From Adiantum capillus-veneris (taxonomy: Eukaryota; Streptophyta; Polypodiopsida; Polypodiales; Pteridaceae), in NCBI GenBank assembly GCA_014529385.2, contig CM043969.1, positions 10,149,001-10,209,000 on the forward strand: 60,000 bases of DNA, given 5' to 3'. Both the position numbers and the translations under genes were made by a program. The notes beneath the pieces were generated by a model. The model searched no databases. It saw only the letters and a program-made list of their open reading frames with translations, and was not told the DNA's origin. Each line of letters opens with the position of its first letter. Within the stretch, counting starts at the first letter, position 1. This document shows, piece by piece, positions 1-9,054 of this stretch.

Positions 1-1785
1 AGCTACTGATAAAACTCTAACTGCAATGTGTTGCAACTCCACTTTCTCTCCACCATACTCCTTCCACCATAAAGGTGCACTTGTTTTGCCAATGGCATCT
101 ATATGCCACGGATCCTGAAACATACCAGTTCTGTTGGCATAATCTACTCGCTGATGAAAAGCTGTTTTTCCATCTTCGTACCCTAAGAGTTGGGAGCACA
201 CTGTTTTGAAGTCGGACATAACTTCTTTGTTGGTAGATTACTGATGCATTTGAAACTTAGGATCCAATACAAAAGCCGCACCATGCAATGGCGTATGCAA
301 CTGCACCCAACGCTTGTTAACAATTGTAATCATGGTAGCTTTATCCTTTGCACCAAAACTGACATTTTCTCTTAGCTTGCGTATAGCCTCTGACATATAC
401 CGGTAGACCCGACCAAAAATAAAAGAATCTATGTCAACTGCTCTCAAAATATCTACAAATGGCTTAGACACAGTTACTATTCTTTCTACATTACGCCAAA
501 AGACTCGCGAGTTTACTATTTGTGCACATCGACCAGCCGCTTCCTGATAACTTGGAGACTTGTTGAGCCATCCATCCCATCTTCTGTCTGCTAAGGTTTC
601 CATCAATGCAGGCTTCAACTCTTGCAAAGCAGCAAGAACATAGTATGCCGTAGCAAACCTTGTTGCGCAAAATATTTGCAAAGCTTTATTTGGTGACTTG
701 TTTCGAAAAAGAGCATACGAAAATTGATGCTCTCTAATGAATTTCACCACATGATTTGCATCCAATAAAGTTTTCTTCACACATGCCATTTTATCAATAT
801 CTTTTAAAAGCAAATTTAAAGTGTGAGCTGCACATGGTACCCAAGAAATCTCCGGATACTTGACTTGAATAGCTCTTCCTGCTCCTTTGTAGTTGGCCGC
901 ATTATCTGTGACAATAGCAGTCACATTCTTTGGTCCACCTGCCTTTGCAATTGCACGCTCATACACCCCTGCTAGGTAGGTGATAGTCTTCTCTTTCAAT
1001 GAGCTATCAATTGCTTCCACGAACATAGCCCCTCTAGGGTTAATAAGCATTGCATTGATTAAAGGTTTTTTCTGACAGTTAGTCCATCCATCCAATGCTA
1101 TGGTGCATCCATATGCTGGAACAAACTCTAGGACTGTGCGTTTGAGAATGGCTTCAGTACTGTCTTTGACTTTATCAAGATATTCAGTTCGCATCTTGTT
1201 ATAGTCAGGAAGCACAAATCCTTTTTTGGCTGCACTCATCAAAGCATCTTGAAATATTGGATTGCGCATAACATTGAACGATATGCCACACGCAACAAAT
1301 GCTTGTGTCCATTTTAAATGCAACTCAAGCAACCATTGTTTACCTAATGCTTCAGGCATTGTTTGTCCATTGGATGACGCTCTGCCAAATTTGCTTGTGC
1401 TAGGAACTCCTCCTTATGTAGAAGCATGTCCATGAAGAGGGTTCAATTGAGAACTTTCATCATTTACTTCAGTGGTACACACCTCTTCTGTTGCCTCATT
1501 GCATACAAATGGTTCAATATTCGCATGAATATCTTTAGAAACATCACCTTTATGTTTAGCTGCAAGAATCAACTTTACTTTGCGAGAATACATGACAAAT
1601 TTTTCATGAATATCTTTTGGTGGTGCCCCGCACTTTTCAACATTGCCAGGGACTTTAAAAAAATGCTCTTTAGTTCTGGTTGCATTACCACTGAACTCGT
1701 GGCCACAAGATTTACATTTAAGTCGATATGTATTTCTCCCAGCTTTCAACTCATGCACATAACTCCACTCTTGTCCTTTCACCAT
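1..1785 (-). pseudogene. BED zinc finger / DUF659 hAT-type transposase relic
   Basis: Seen: one minus-strand frame runs from ATG 1785 off the window edge, broken only by TAA at 1414-1416 and TAA at 238-240. A BED-like finger lies at about residues 24-52 (C24, C27, H41, C52). After the first stop come DUF659-like blocks: DGWTN, VTDNAANY and PCAAHTLNLLLKDI. After the second stop the frame continues with SAPLWWKEYGG, the type of sequence leading into the hAT C-terminal dimerisation region, which lies beyond the window. Family knowledge: such proteins are hAT-type transposases or their domesticated relatives; the aspartates in DGWTN and VTDN match the first two acidic catalytic positions. Start choice: this ATG directly precedes the finger, and upstream sequence is AT-rich without further similarity. 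Two clean in-frame stops with an otherwise uninterrupted frame suggest fairly recent inactivation, though short introns over the stops cannot be excluded. Confidence 0.85.
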
Positions 1786-1849
1786 GATGCACAAAAATAG
1801 TTTGCTAGTAAAAACAAAGTCAATGATCATTTTCATAATCAAAATCAAT

Positions 1850-2760
1850 TAAAACATTAAATTAATTTAACTAACAATGATTGAACGAAATTAAAATAAT
1901 TAAAAACAATGATTGAACAAAAATACAATAATAAAAAACAATACCATTGGATTACATATAAATTGCATCGATTTATCTAAAGTGCAAGCTTGTATCTTTA
2001 ACACATTACGATAATCAGTAATTACAATTAAATCAAGTATTAAAATGATTATCATTATAAATTACTATACATACAAGAGCTATAAGTGACATTTTTAAAT
2101 GTCAAAACGATAATCACTTACAATACTTGATAATAATCGTATCTATGTAAAGTGCGAACAAAAAGTTCTTACACTTTACCATAGATTTTTAAGCGATTAT
2201 CTATCACACAGTACGGTAGATTTTGCAGTCCAAATAATGATAAGAGAATATCATTATTTTTGGACATGTTTTTCCTAAATTTTTACTCTAGTGAGAGCAT
2301 AGCAGTGTGAATAGCTCTACACAAAACGTAAAAATATAATTTTGTTTCATTATATTCATTTTGAAGTGAGAGAATATCTATACACATCAAAATCGAACTT
2401 TAAATTACATAAAATTAATTTTTATGTAATTATATTTTTAAACTAATTATCTCATGTGAGAGTACACTCTACACACAACGACAATATCTTACTTTTTTTT
2501 TATTAGTCACTTTCAAGTGTCAATTAATTGAACACATTGACAAGTGATTCTTATAATTACAATTTGTATCAGGTGAGAGATTAAACTCTTCACAAAATTC
2601 AAACTTTCAACTATTTACTAAGTTTTTCAAAACATATTCATATATTTGAATCACAAAACTTAAAATTCTATTGAATTTTAATTTTTATTGCATTCAAATT
2701 GTTTTATTTTTTTACAAATTACATTTTTTGATCGTTTGGTGAGAGTACTCACATGGAAAA
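1850..2760. repeat. AT-rich dyad-rich region upstream of the transposase relic
   Basis: No gene is visible. Short inverted repeats recur through the stretch. The largest has arms at 2129-2159 and 2165-2204, pairing GATAAT, ATCTATG, TAAAGTG and GAAC blocks. A palindrome near 2405-2430 pairs TTACATAAAA with TTTTATGTAA. Five dyads share GTGAGAG on the left and CTCTNCAC or CTCAC on the right, at 2291, 2366, 2456, 2573 and 2739. The last is GTGAGAGTACTCAC. Inference: these could be subterminal transposase-binding repeats of the DNA transposon encoding the neighbouring minus-strand gene, since the region lies 5' of it. Confidence 0.6.
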
Positions 2761-2830
2761 CACTGACTTTGAAAGCTGGTATGAGACCTTTCGCGTGTTG
2801 CTATATATACTAACATATTCGATCGTTATA

Positions 2831-3003
2831 ATTTTAGATCGAAAATACTTTCGTTCGAAAATAATTTCGATCGAAAAGTTTTTCGATCGAAAAATTAAGA
2901 AGTTATACGATTGGTCGTTTCTGCTGATGTGGCACCGTATAATACGGCCGTATAATTTAGATAAACGAATAATACGCCCATTATTCACGTATTATACGTC
3001 TCC
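2831..3003. repeat. Cluster of TTTCGATCGAAA and ATAATACG palindromes
   Basis: Seen: four variants of the palindrome TTTCGATCGAAA stand head to tail between 2831 and 2895; two are perfect and two carry single changes (TAGATCGAAA, TTTCGTTCGAAA). About 40 bp on, ATAATACGGCCGTATAAT is a perfect 18-bp palindrome, followed by arms AATAATACG and CGTATTAT near 2970-3000. No coding potential is believable here. It may mark the outer end of the transposon whose gene lies at 1-1785, but no terminal inverted repeat or target duplication could be identified. Confidence 0.6.
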
Positions 3004-3010
3004 CAAATAA

Positions 3011-3537
3011 CGAATAATGCAACTTAGAGATACATTATACACCTTAGGTTTTGTCCCATAACCTCATCATGTTAATAAAAGAGGCCTTGAAAGACCAAAA
3101 TTTTTCTCTTTGTCAGCATTTTCAAGATTTTGGTCTTTTGATTATAACAAAAATCTAGTTCCATAACTAAGTTATGAAGCTCAATTTCTTGCTATAATAA
3201 GTTTTTTCCTATCTATACACCTTGAAATCTTTGCAAAATCTTATTTTGATGAGAAGTTATATTCAATTTATGAAAATTTTGTTAAAACTGCACTAAATTT
3301 CTATATTTTTTCCATCTTAAAACTTATCATTATACTCTTAATTTGGTATTAATTTTGGCAAAAGTAAAATTTGACTCTATTCTTCACCTCATAGAGCTTT
3401 GACCTAAGATATGAACGTGACCTATGAATGTTTTTTCTAGATTCACCAAATAATTATGACAAGTTGCTAGAAAAACAGGACACTTCAATGTCTCAGGACA
3501 TTTGAGGGGAAATCTGGTGGGGAGACTAAATGGCTAG
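3011..3537. other. AT-rich non-coding stretch
   Basis: No gene seen. Sequence near 3456-3510 (CAAATAATT, then AACAGGACAC, then AGGACAT) resembles, in inverted orientation, the left end of the TTAA-flanked element at 9231. It may be a diverged relative or solo end of that family. Confidence 0.4.
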
Positions 3538-3964
3538 GAGCATGTGTAGATCCGCCTCCTAGTTAGTGTCTATCTCTCTCTCTCTTGCTCTTCTTATAAC
3601 GACCATCGGCCAACACTCTGCTGCCATGCACACTCTCCAACAAGCAGCTCTCTCTCTCTCTCTGTCTTTCTCAAATTTTCTCTCTTGTTTTAACTCTCTT
3701 TCCCACTGTTATGGATAAGGGATATGTATATTTATTACTCCAGTGCTCATTAGGAGCTATGGTCATTTGTGCGGACCGGCCAATGTGTATTCATTTTTGA
3801 GCATTGAAGAATCTATAAATGAAATACATGCAAGAGGGAAATGCTCACTCTTGCATAGGGGGAGATTGTACCCAATGCTTGTGTGTTTCTTCTCTCCCTT
3901 CCTCTCTTCTCTCTTGCCATGCCGGTGTGGCACTCCGCTCTAGGAGGCGGATCTGCACATGCTC
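3538..3964. repeat. Segment bounded by a 25-bp inverted repeat
   Basis: The left arm 3538-3562 and right arm 3940-3964 are reverse complements at 24 of 25 positions (core GATCCGCCTCC on the left, GGAGGCGGATC on the right). The interior has CT-rich DNA, a TATAAAT motif near 3813 and a purine run with AGGGGGAGATTG at 3858-3870. The right arm falls inside sequence shared with 12.9 kb; part of the left side is shared with 8.8 kb. It could be a rearranged LTR. Confidence 0.5.
3563..3663 (+). repeat. Dispersed repeat copy, partner at 8823-8923
   Basis: Shares ordered blocks with 8823-8923: TTAGTGTCTA, CTCTCTCTCTTGCTCT, CACTCTGC, CCATGCACA, TCTCCAA and AGCTCTCTCTC. Both are in the same orientation. 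Origin unknown; probably an old retroelement LTR. Confidence 0.6.
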
Positions 3965-4120
3965 TTCATCTCTCTCACGCGCTATATATCTCTATGTTGG
4001 CGTATGGCTTCTAATTTGTGCCCACGGTATTTTCCAACAGGTATGCATATTAGTCTGTTTTTATAGGTTATAGTATGTATTCTTTGGTATTTTGCAAGGT
4101 CTTCCATGCATCCGTATGCT
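3866..4120 (+). repeat. LTR-like repeat copy, partner at 12905-13130
   Basis: Begins after a purine-rich tract (AGGGGGAGAT) with TGTACCCAATG and shares ordered blocks with 12905-13130: ACCCA-TG, CTCTTCTCTCT, CTCTAGGA, CTCTCTCACGC, AGGTATGCATA and GGTATTTTGCA. TG after a polypurine run is typical of an LTR start, so both copies may be 3' LTR remains. No matching downstream coding region could be tied to them. Confidence 0.5.
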
Positions 4121-4900
4121 TTAGTGGCATCATAGCATAGGCTACACTCCAAGATTAAGGATTTCGACAAGCATCAGCAAAGTATTTTGTTCTCTGATGC
4201 TTGTAAGTGTTGTTAGTTGCTTCAACTTGCAATAGTTAGTGTTGATTCTATGATATAGTTAGTCATCGTTGAAATTAAAGAAAATTTCTTCTTTATTGTC
4301 ATGATATAGTAGCTACTAGTGAAATTATGATAATGAAACATCGTAATTGAACATAGTAAACTTAATGACAATACTCAATAATAAGAGGGGATTAGCATGT
4401 GGCCTTAGATAGGATATTACAAAAGATTAAATAATAGAGAGGGGATTAAAAAGGAATAATGAAGTGATTAGGAGAAATTATAATTGTTAATATCATTAAC
4501 ATTTGCTAACGTGCATAGTTAGATGATTCATAGTATTGAAAAAAAAATGAAGAAGTGCGGATCGAAGTATGAAGAGAGCCGTGTTACTTTACTTTATTAT
4601 CTACCCACTACTTTTCACTGGGTCCCATTTTGTGACTAAATGTGATCTATCAACATTGACCTTTAGAGGTTGTCCTCAGAGAAAGGATAAACCCACTCAA
4701 AACTGCAATCACCCACAAGATTCCAAACCGTAGACGTATCTAGTTTCTTCTTCGTGGGAACTACCCATTGCATCAGAATTACATATGATAGTTTATATAT
4801 AATAATAATAATGCAATTGAAGCCTTTAGAAAATTGACACTGGTTGCAGCGAATCCATATCGCCAAACCACTGTCGATCTTCCATCGTGCGTGCGGTGTA
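4121..4900. other. Non-coding stretch, no gene recognised
   Basis: AT-rich to 4,640, then moderately balanced sequence to 4,900. No domain, splice-supported exon or element end could be identified. Confidence 0.4.
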
Positions 4901-4914
4901 GAGGAGCTGGGTAG

Positions 4915-5132
4915 GACACGATCTCTTTCAATCTCTCTCTCTACAATCACAACTCTCTCTCTTTCTCTCGTAGATTCCCAGCCACCACCTCTCGATGCCC
5001 ATGCAGCAGCTCCAGCTTCCCCCCCCCCCCCCCCAACCACCAATCTTTCTCTCTCTTTCTCTGTCTCTCTCTAACCGCCACCACCATCATCGATCTCTCT
5101 CTATCTCTCTTTTGTTGACAAAAATTCCACAG

Positions 5133-5173
<41 letters not shown>
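4915..5173 (+). repeat. CT-rich low-complexity tract with C16 run, split by an insertion
   Basis: Runs of CT and CTTT units with a 16-bp C run at 5019-5034 end in a pure CT stretch at about 5137-5173. The same CT microsatellite resumes at 8651-8701, so the element at 5174-8650 inserted into it. Long ORFs read through this tract are low-complexity artefacts. Confidence 0.8.
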
Positions 5174-5177
<4 letters not shown>

Positions 5178-5364
5178 GGGGTTAAGGCCTATGTGCCTTG
5201 ACCAGTTGCCCAAGTCATGGGCGCCCGCCCACTATTACCCTATACTTATAGTGAGTATATTGTATAGGGGGAGCTACCACTTCACAGTCTCCCCACCCAC
5301 ATTGTGTGTGTGTCTCCTTCTCTCTCTCTCACTCTCCGTCTGTGGTGCTCCCCAATCCCCTTCA
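5174..5364 (+). repeat. 5' LTR of compact copia element
   Basis: 191 bp, TG...CA ends, matching 8462-8650 over its whole length with scattered substitutions. It includes TATACTTATAG near 5244, a plausible core promoter region, and a CT-rich end. Confidence 0.9.
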
Positions 5365-5366
5365 AT

Positions 5367-5378
5367 TGGTATCAGAGC
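5367..5378 (+). promoter_or_regulatory. Primer-binding site (initiator tRNA-Met type)
   Basis: TGGTATCAGAGC lies 2 bp after the LTR end. This is the standard copia priming sequence, complementary to the 3' end of initiator tRNA-Met. Confidence 0.9.
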
Positions 5379-6749
5379 GTAGGTGCAGAGGGAGCGCGTG
5401 TGTGCACAGTCACGACGACAGCGGAGAGTCAGTTTCATTCCCGAAATCGCTTCCGCGCGCGCGCACTTTCAAGAGTGCAAACAGGGTTTCGACTTTGGCA
5501 TCGGCAAATTCAGCTTTCCGAGAGCGTTTCCAACAGGTTTCTTGCCGTTTTACCCCCCTTTCGAAGCCATTCGAGCCATCAGAAACCTCATTTGAGCTAC
5601 GGTTGAGGAGCTACATTTTTCAGCCCTCTTTTGGCAGTTTATGCTGCGTTTTTGGGTCAAAACGGAGGTTTTTGGCATAGCTTTCACACCCGGACTCGGA
5701 TACATGTGATCCAGGAGTCTACCTTGGGGTTTTGGCATGCTCCGGACGCACTCGTCATATCAGAATTTTAAAATTCTGAATGCTAAATTTTCTGCAGCAG
5801 CAGTTGTTTATTGTGTGTCGAGGATTTCACACATGGTTTGCTCTCAGATGTGAGAGTGATATTTGCTGCAAGTTTCCTCACAGGTGGGAGGATACGATGT
5901 ATGCCCTATGTGTTTTGATGCTCATGGAGACTAATGTGATTGCATTTTGAGCTCGGCAATGTATGCCTCGAGCATGTTTTTTGGCAGTCAGAGGTAGAGC
6001 AAATATTTGTGTACTAGATTTGCAGGTGTTTGCAATGATGTATGCAAAGTGTGGAGATTGGTGCATGCATTTGGAGTGCCGTTTGATGCGCTTTGGTTGC
6101 TCATGGTTTTGAGCGTGCAGTCAGTTTGGTTACTGGTTTTGTGGCCGTTTTACTGACGAAACTCTGGCGAAATTTTCCCAAGAGTTTTATGCACATCATT
6201 TATGCGATCTAGGTAGAGATTGCGGGTTGCACTCAGCATTTGCGTGCGGTGTTCTCTGCAGGTGGGAGATTTGTGCATGTGTATGCATCGATACCGCACA
6301 GTGTGGGCTTGGTGATTAGCTCACGGTTTGACAGGCGTATAGTTATCTTGGCACACTCCACAGGAGTGAGTATTGTGATGTATGCTTGTGTGGCTACCAG
6401 CTAGGTAGCCGGATTCGAGCACTAATGGCTTGAGGTTTTTCAGCAGGTTTCAGCTACAGGTTTACAAGTTTACAGGCAGGTTTGAGGGCTTATTTGGGCA
6501 CTGAATTTTCAGCCATTGTTTCCTCTTTGCAGGTGTCCATGTATGGCTTAGTTGTAGGCTAATCTGGGACACGTTTGTGACTTGTTTATGCAGCTGTTTA
6601 AGAGCTGAATTTTGGGGCTGTTTTGGGGCTGATTTGCAGCCATATTTTATAGCCATATTTGCAAACTTTTGTTGATGCGATTCGAGCCAGTTTAGGGCTG
6701 ATTTGGTTGACATTTGCTACTCATTGTTGGTTGCTCTTTTGCGAGCATT
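5379..6749 (+). other. Leader of compact copia element
   Basis: About 1.4 kb without convincing coding sequence between primer site and gag ATG. Rich in GTGTATGCAT-like and TTTGCAGG-like short repeats. Such a leader may carry the packaging signal; no specific structure was identified. Confidence 0.5.
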
Positions 6750-7175
6750 ATGGCTGATTTTTCATTTGAGTTCCAGCGTTATGGTCTGACACAGTTTGAT
6801 GGTGCAGATTTTTTTGCTTGAAAGGAGCATATGCTTGTTGCATTGGCGGATTTGTGGCAGGATAAACCCTTGCGTGGTTTATCGGCGAAGCCCAAGTCTA
6901 TGCGTGATGATGATTGGCAGGATCTTGATGAGTTAGCCATGTCTACGATTCATTTGCATTTGGTTGAGTCTGTTTACTGGCAGGTCTCGAGGGAGACTAC
7001 AACTCATGCTTTATGGCAGATTTTACATGCTATGTATGTGACATCCATGTCTACAGGGGAGTCTAGTCCCACTTCTATGTCCATGGGAGAGATTGGTGCC
7101 ACATGCAAGTCTCGACGGCATAGAGACTTGACATGTTGGCATTGTGGACATAGAGGGTACATTAGGCGTCGATGT
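6750..7175 (+). pseudogene. Copia-type gag fragment with damaged zinc knuckle
   Basis: ATG 6750 opens a frame with the copia gag start pattern: RYGLTQFDGADFFA, then a TGA at 6819-6821 where the family normally has Trp, then KEHMLVAL. The following DLDELAMSTIHLHL and HALWQILHAMY blocks are typical of the UBN2-type gag core. The zinc knuckle at 7134-7175 reads CWHCGHRGYIRRRC: spacing is CX2CX4-X-X4C, but the expected His is Tyr (TAC, one C-to-T step from CAC). The frame then shifts into the next segment. Gag would form the capsid and bind RNA. This copy cannot make a full product without readthrough and has lost one metal ligand. Confidence 0.8.
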
Positions 7176-8383
7176 TTCAGGCGTTTGAGACACGGAGGCG
7201 ACAGATGCGTGATGCAGATTTGGGCACGACAGATGCTAGTGAGATCAGTATGGTGGTTACTGAGTATGCTAGTGAGATCAGTACGGTGGTTACTGAGTAT
7301 GCCTGTGACGGCGATGTCACATTTACATCTAGCTTGTCTTCAGACAATCTTATGTCTACGGATTGCATATCGGATTGCACATTGTCTTCACATTGGTTAC
7401 TAGATTCAGATGCTACTTTCCATGTCACGTCGCATCGTGAGTGGTTTAGCACATTTTCTAGTGGGAGACTTAGTTGTGTACACATGGCTGATGGTGTTGT
7501 GTATGACATTGAGGGTGTAGGAGACGTATGTTTGTCCTTGCCTAGTGGATGTCAGATTTCGGTACGAGAGCGAGATTTTGTGATGCATTTTGGTTCGCTA
7601 GTGATTGCGAGAGGTGCGAGGAGTGGTACAGGTTACCCATTGCATGTGGATCACGGGAGAGACGGTGTTGTCTCTGTGATCATGCATCCATGTAGAGAGC
7701 AAGAGAGCAGGCGAGTCTCTTTTGCTTGTGGGTTGCAGGATGCTTTGCATGGAGTGCAGAGTAGTGACCTTGTTGTGCAGGTTACATCTACGGATGCACA
7801 GGTAGAGCGGGACAGCTCTAGTGAGTCACAGCAGGATGAGTCATTAGAGGTGATGACAGAGATGACTCACATGGATGCTAAGATGGCGGCTATTGTGGAG
7901 TCATTTCTTGATATGCTTATGCTAGAGCTTGATGCAGATTCAGGAGAGATGGATACTCTTGGTACACATGTGATATGTAGTGGGCACGAGGAGTCACTCC
8001 AGAGCTCGGAGTCAGAGTGCCATGGTCTCTATGATAGGGGACAGGATTGCCATGAATTGAGTTCTGAGTTGGAGGTGGCACAGTTTGCCAGGGTTGCATC
8101 AACGTTCGGTGTCCTCATGTACGAGATGCTGATCTTGAGGCCTGACATAGCAGCTGCAATGGGAGCATTTGCAGCAGGGTTGATTAGTTGTTCGATGACT
8201 GATCTCGGCATAGAGCATAGGGGAGGTTTGCAGGTATTGGACCGATACTTGCAAGAGTGCATGAGCTCTTGTAGACTATTTGAAGAGCTTGGAGCTAGCT
8301 CTGTGTGGCTTCCACAGCGGGATGTTTGTCTATCAGTAGAGCCGGATGCACTAGCTCATCGAGAGTCAGTGGGCATAGGTTGA
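7176..8383 (+). pseudogene. Protease-like segment plus unrecognised C-terminal ORF
   Basis: An open frame continues from the gag region after a +/-1 shift to a stop at 8381-8383. A perfect-length 33-bp tandem repeat at 7235-7300 encodes the 11-residue unit ASEISxVVTEY twice. The copia protease start follows: HWLLDSDATFHVT, where the catalytic Asp-Ser/Thr-Gly has become DSD (codon 7409-7411), and then HMADGVVYDIEGVGDVCLSLP. From about 7,740 on, some 210 codons of acidic, Ser/Glu/Met-rich sequence match no copia domain I know. Integrase would be expected there. This could be captured host sequence or out-of-frame remains of a deleted pol. That it stays open is notable beside broken upstream parts. 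Confidence 0.65.
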
Positions 8384-8450
8384 GAGAATCTCTCACCTTC
8401 TATTAGTTGTACACTTGTAGATCTTGCTTAAAGGCACATTGGCCTTTACG

Positions 8451-8461
8451 TGGGAGGTTGT
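8451..8461 (+). promoter_or_regulatory. Polypurine tract of compact copia element
   Basis: GTGGGAGGTTGT directly precedes the 3' LTR, resembling the common copia tract GTGGGAGATTG. It would prime plus-strand synthesis. Confidence 0.65.
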
Positions 8462-8647
8462 TGTTGGGGTTAAGGCCTATGTGCCTTGACCGGTCACCCA
8501 GGTCATGGGCGCTCGCCCACTATTACCCTATACTTATAGTGAGTATACTGTATAGGGGGAGCTGCCACTTCACAGTCTCCCCACCCACATCGTGTGTGTG
8601 TCTCCTTCTCTCTCTCACTCTTCGTATGTGGTACTCCCCGATCCCCT

Positions 8648-8650
<3 letters not shown>
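8462..8650 (+). repeat. 3' LTR of compact copia element
   Basis: 189 bp, partner of 5174-5364. Followed directly by TCTCT, the same five bases that precede the 5' LTR. Confidence 0.9.
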
Positions 8651-8702
<52 letters not shown>

Positions 8703-9054
8703 GGGCTACCAACCACTCTCCATGAAAGAAGGTGGTTGAGACCGCTACCAATTTCACCAACTCCTTGCCATGTAGTCTCCACCAGATTTCTTCTCTCTCT
8801 CTTTCTCTGCACCCAAGAAATTAGTGTCTACCTCTCTCTCTTGCTCTCCTTTTAACAATGGCTGGCCATCACTCTGCCACCATGCACAATCTCCAATGAG
8901 TAGCTCTCTCTCTCTCTCTATCACGTTCACAGGCCTCCCTCTGCATCTATGCCTACCCAAACACTTCATAGATCCTATACAGTAGTCAACCTCATAGTCA
9001 CAAGCAAATCACGGCTTGCCAATAACGGTTTTTTTTTCCCTATATTCCACTTAG
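8651..9054 (+). repeat. CT microsatellite remainder and dispersed repeat
   Basis: A CT run at 8651-8701 is the other half of the microsatellite cut by the copia insertion. A small hairpin follows (CCAACCA, TGGTTG near 8710-8740), then 8823-8923, the partner of 3563-3663. No gene. Confidence 0.6.

Larger units (their letters stand above)
5174..8650 (+). mobile_element. Compact copia-derived LTR element lacking integrase and RT (TR-GAG-like)
   Basis: Seen: near-identical ~190-bp direct repeats at 5174-5364 and 8462-8650, both starting TGTTGGGGTTAAGG and ending CCCCTTCA. A TGGTATCAGAGC primer site follows the 5' LTR, and a short purine run (GTGGGAGG) precedes the 3' LTR. Both flanks read TCTCT, consistent with a 5-bp target duplication inside a CT microsatellite. 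The 3.1-kb interior holds a long leader, a copia-type gag, a protease-like segment and then ORF sequence with no integrase, RT or RNase H motif. Known: such gag-only non-autonomous elements are called TR-GAG or LARD types and need an autonomous partner. LTR similarity implies younger age than most neighbours, but the gag has a stop and a frameshift. Confidence 0.9.

Noticed and set aside
4844-5680. Several overlapping plus-strand ORFs rich in Ser, Leu and Pro around the CT tracts
   Set aside because: They are readings of CT/C low-complexity DNA and of the copia LTR; no domain and no consistent start.
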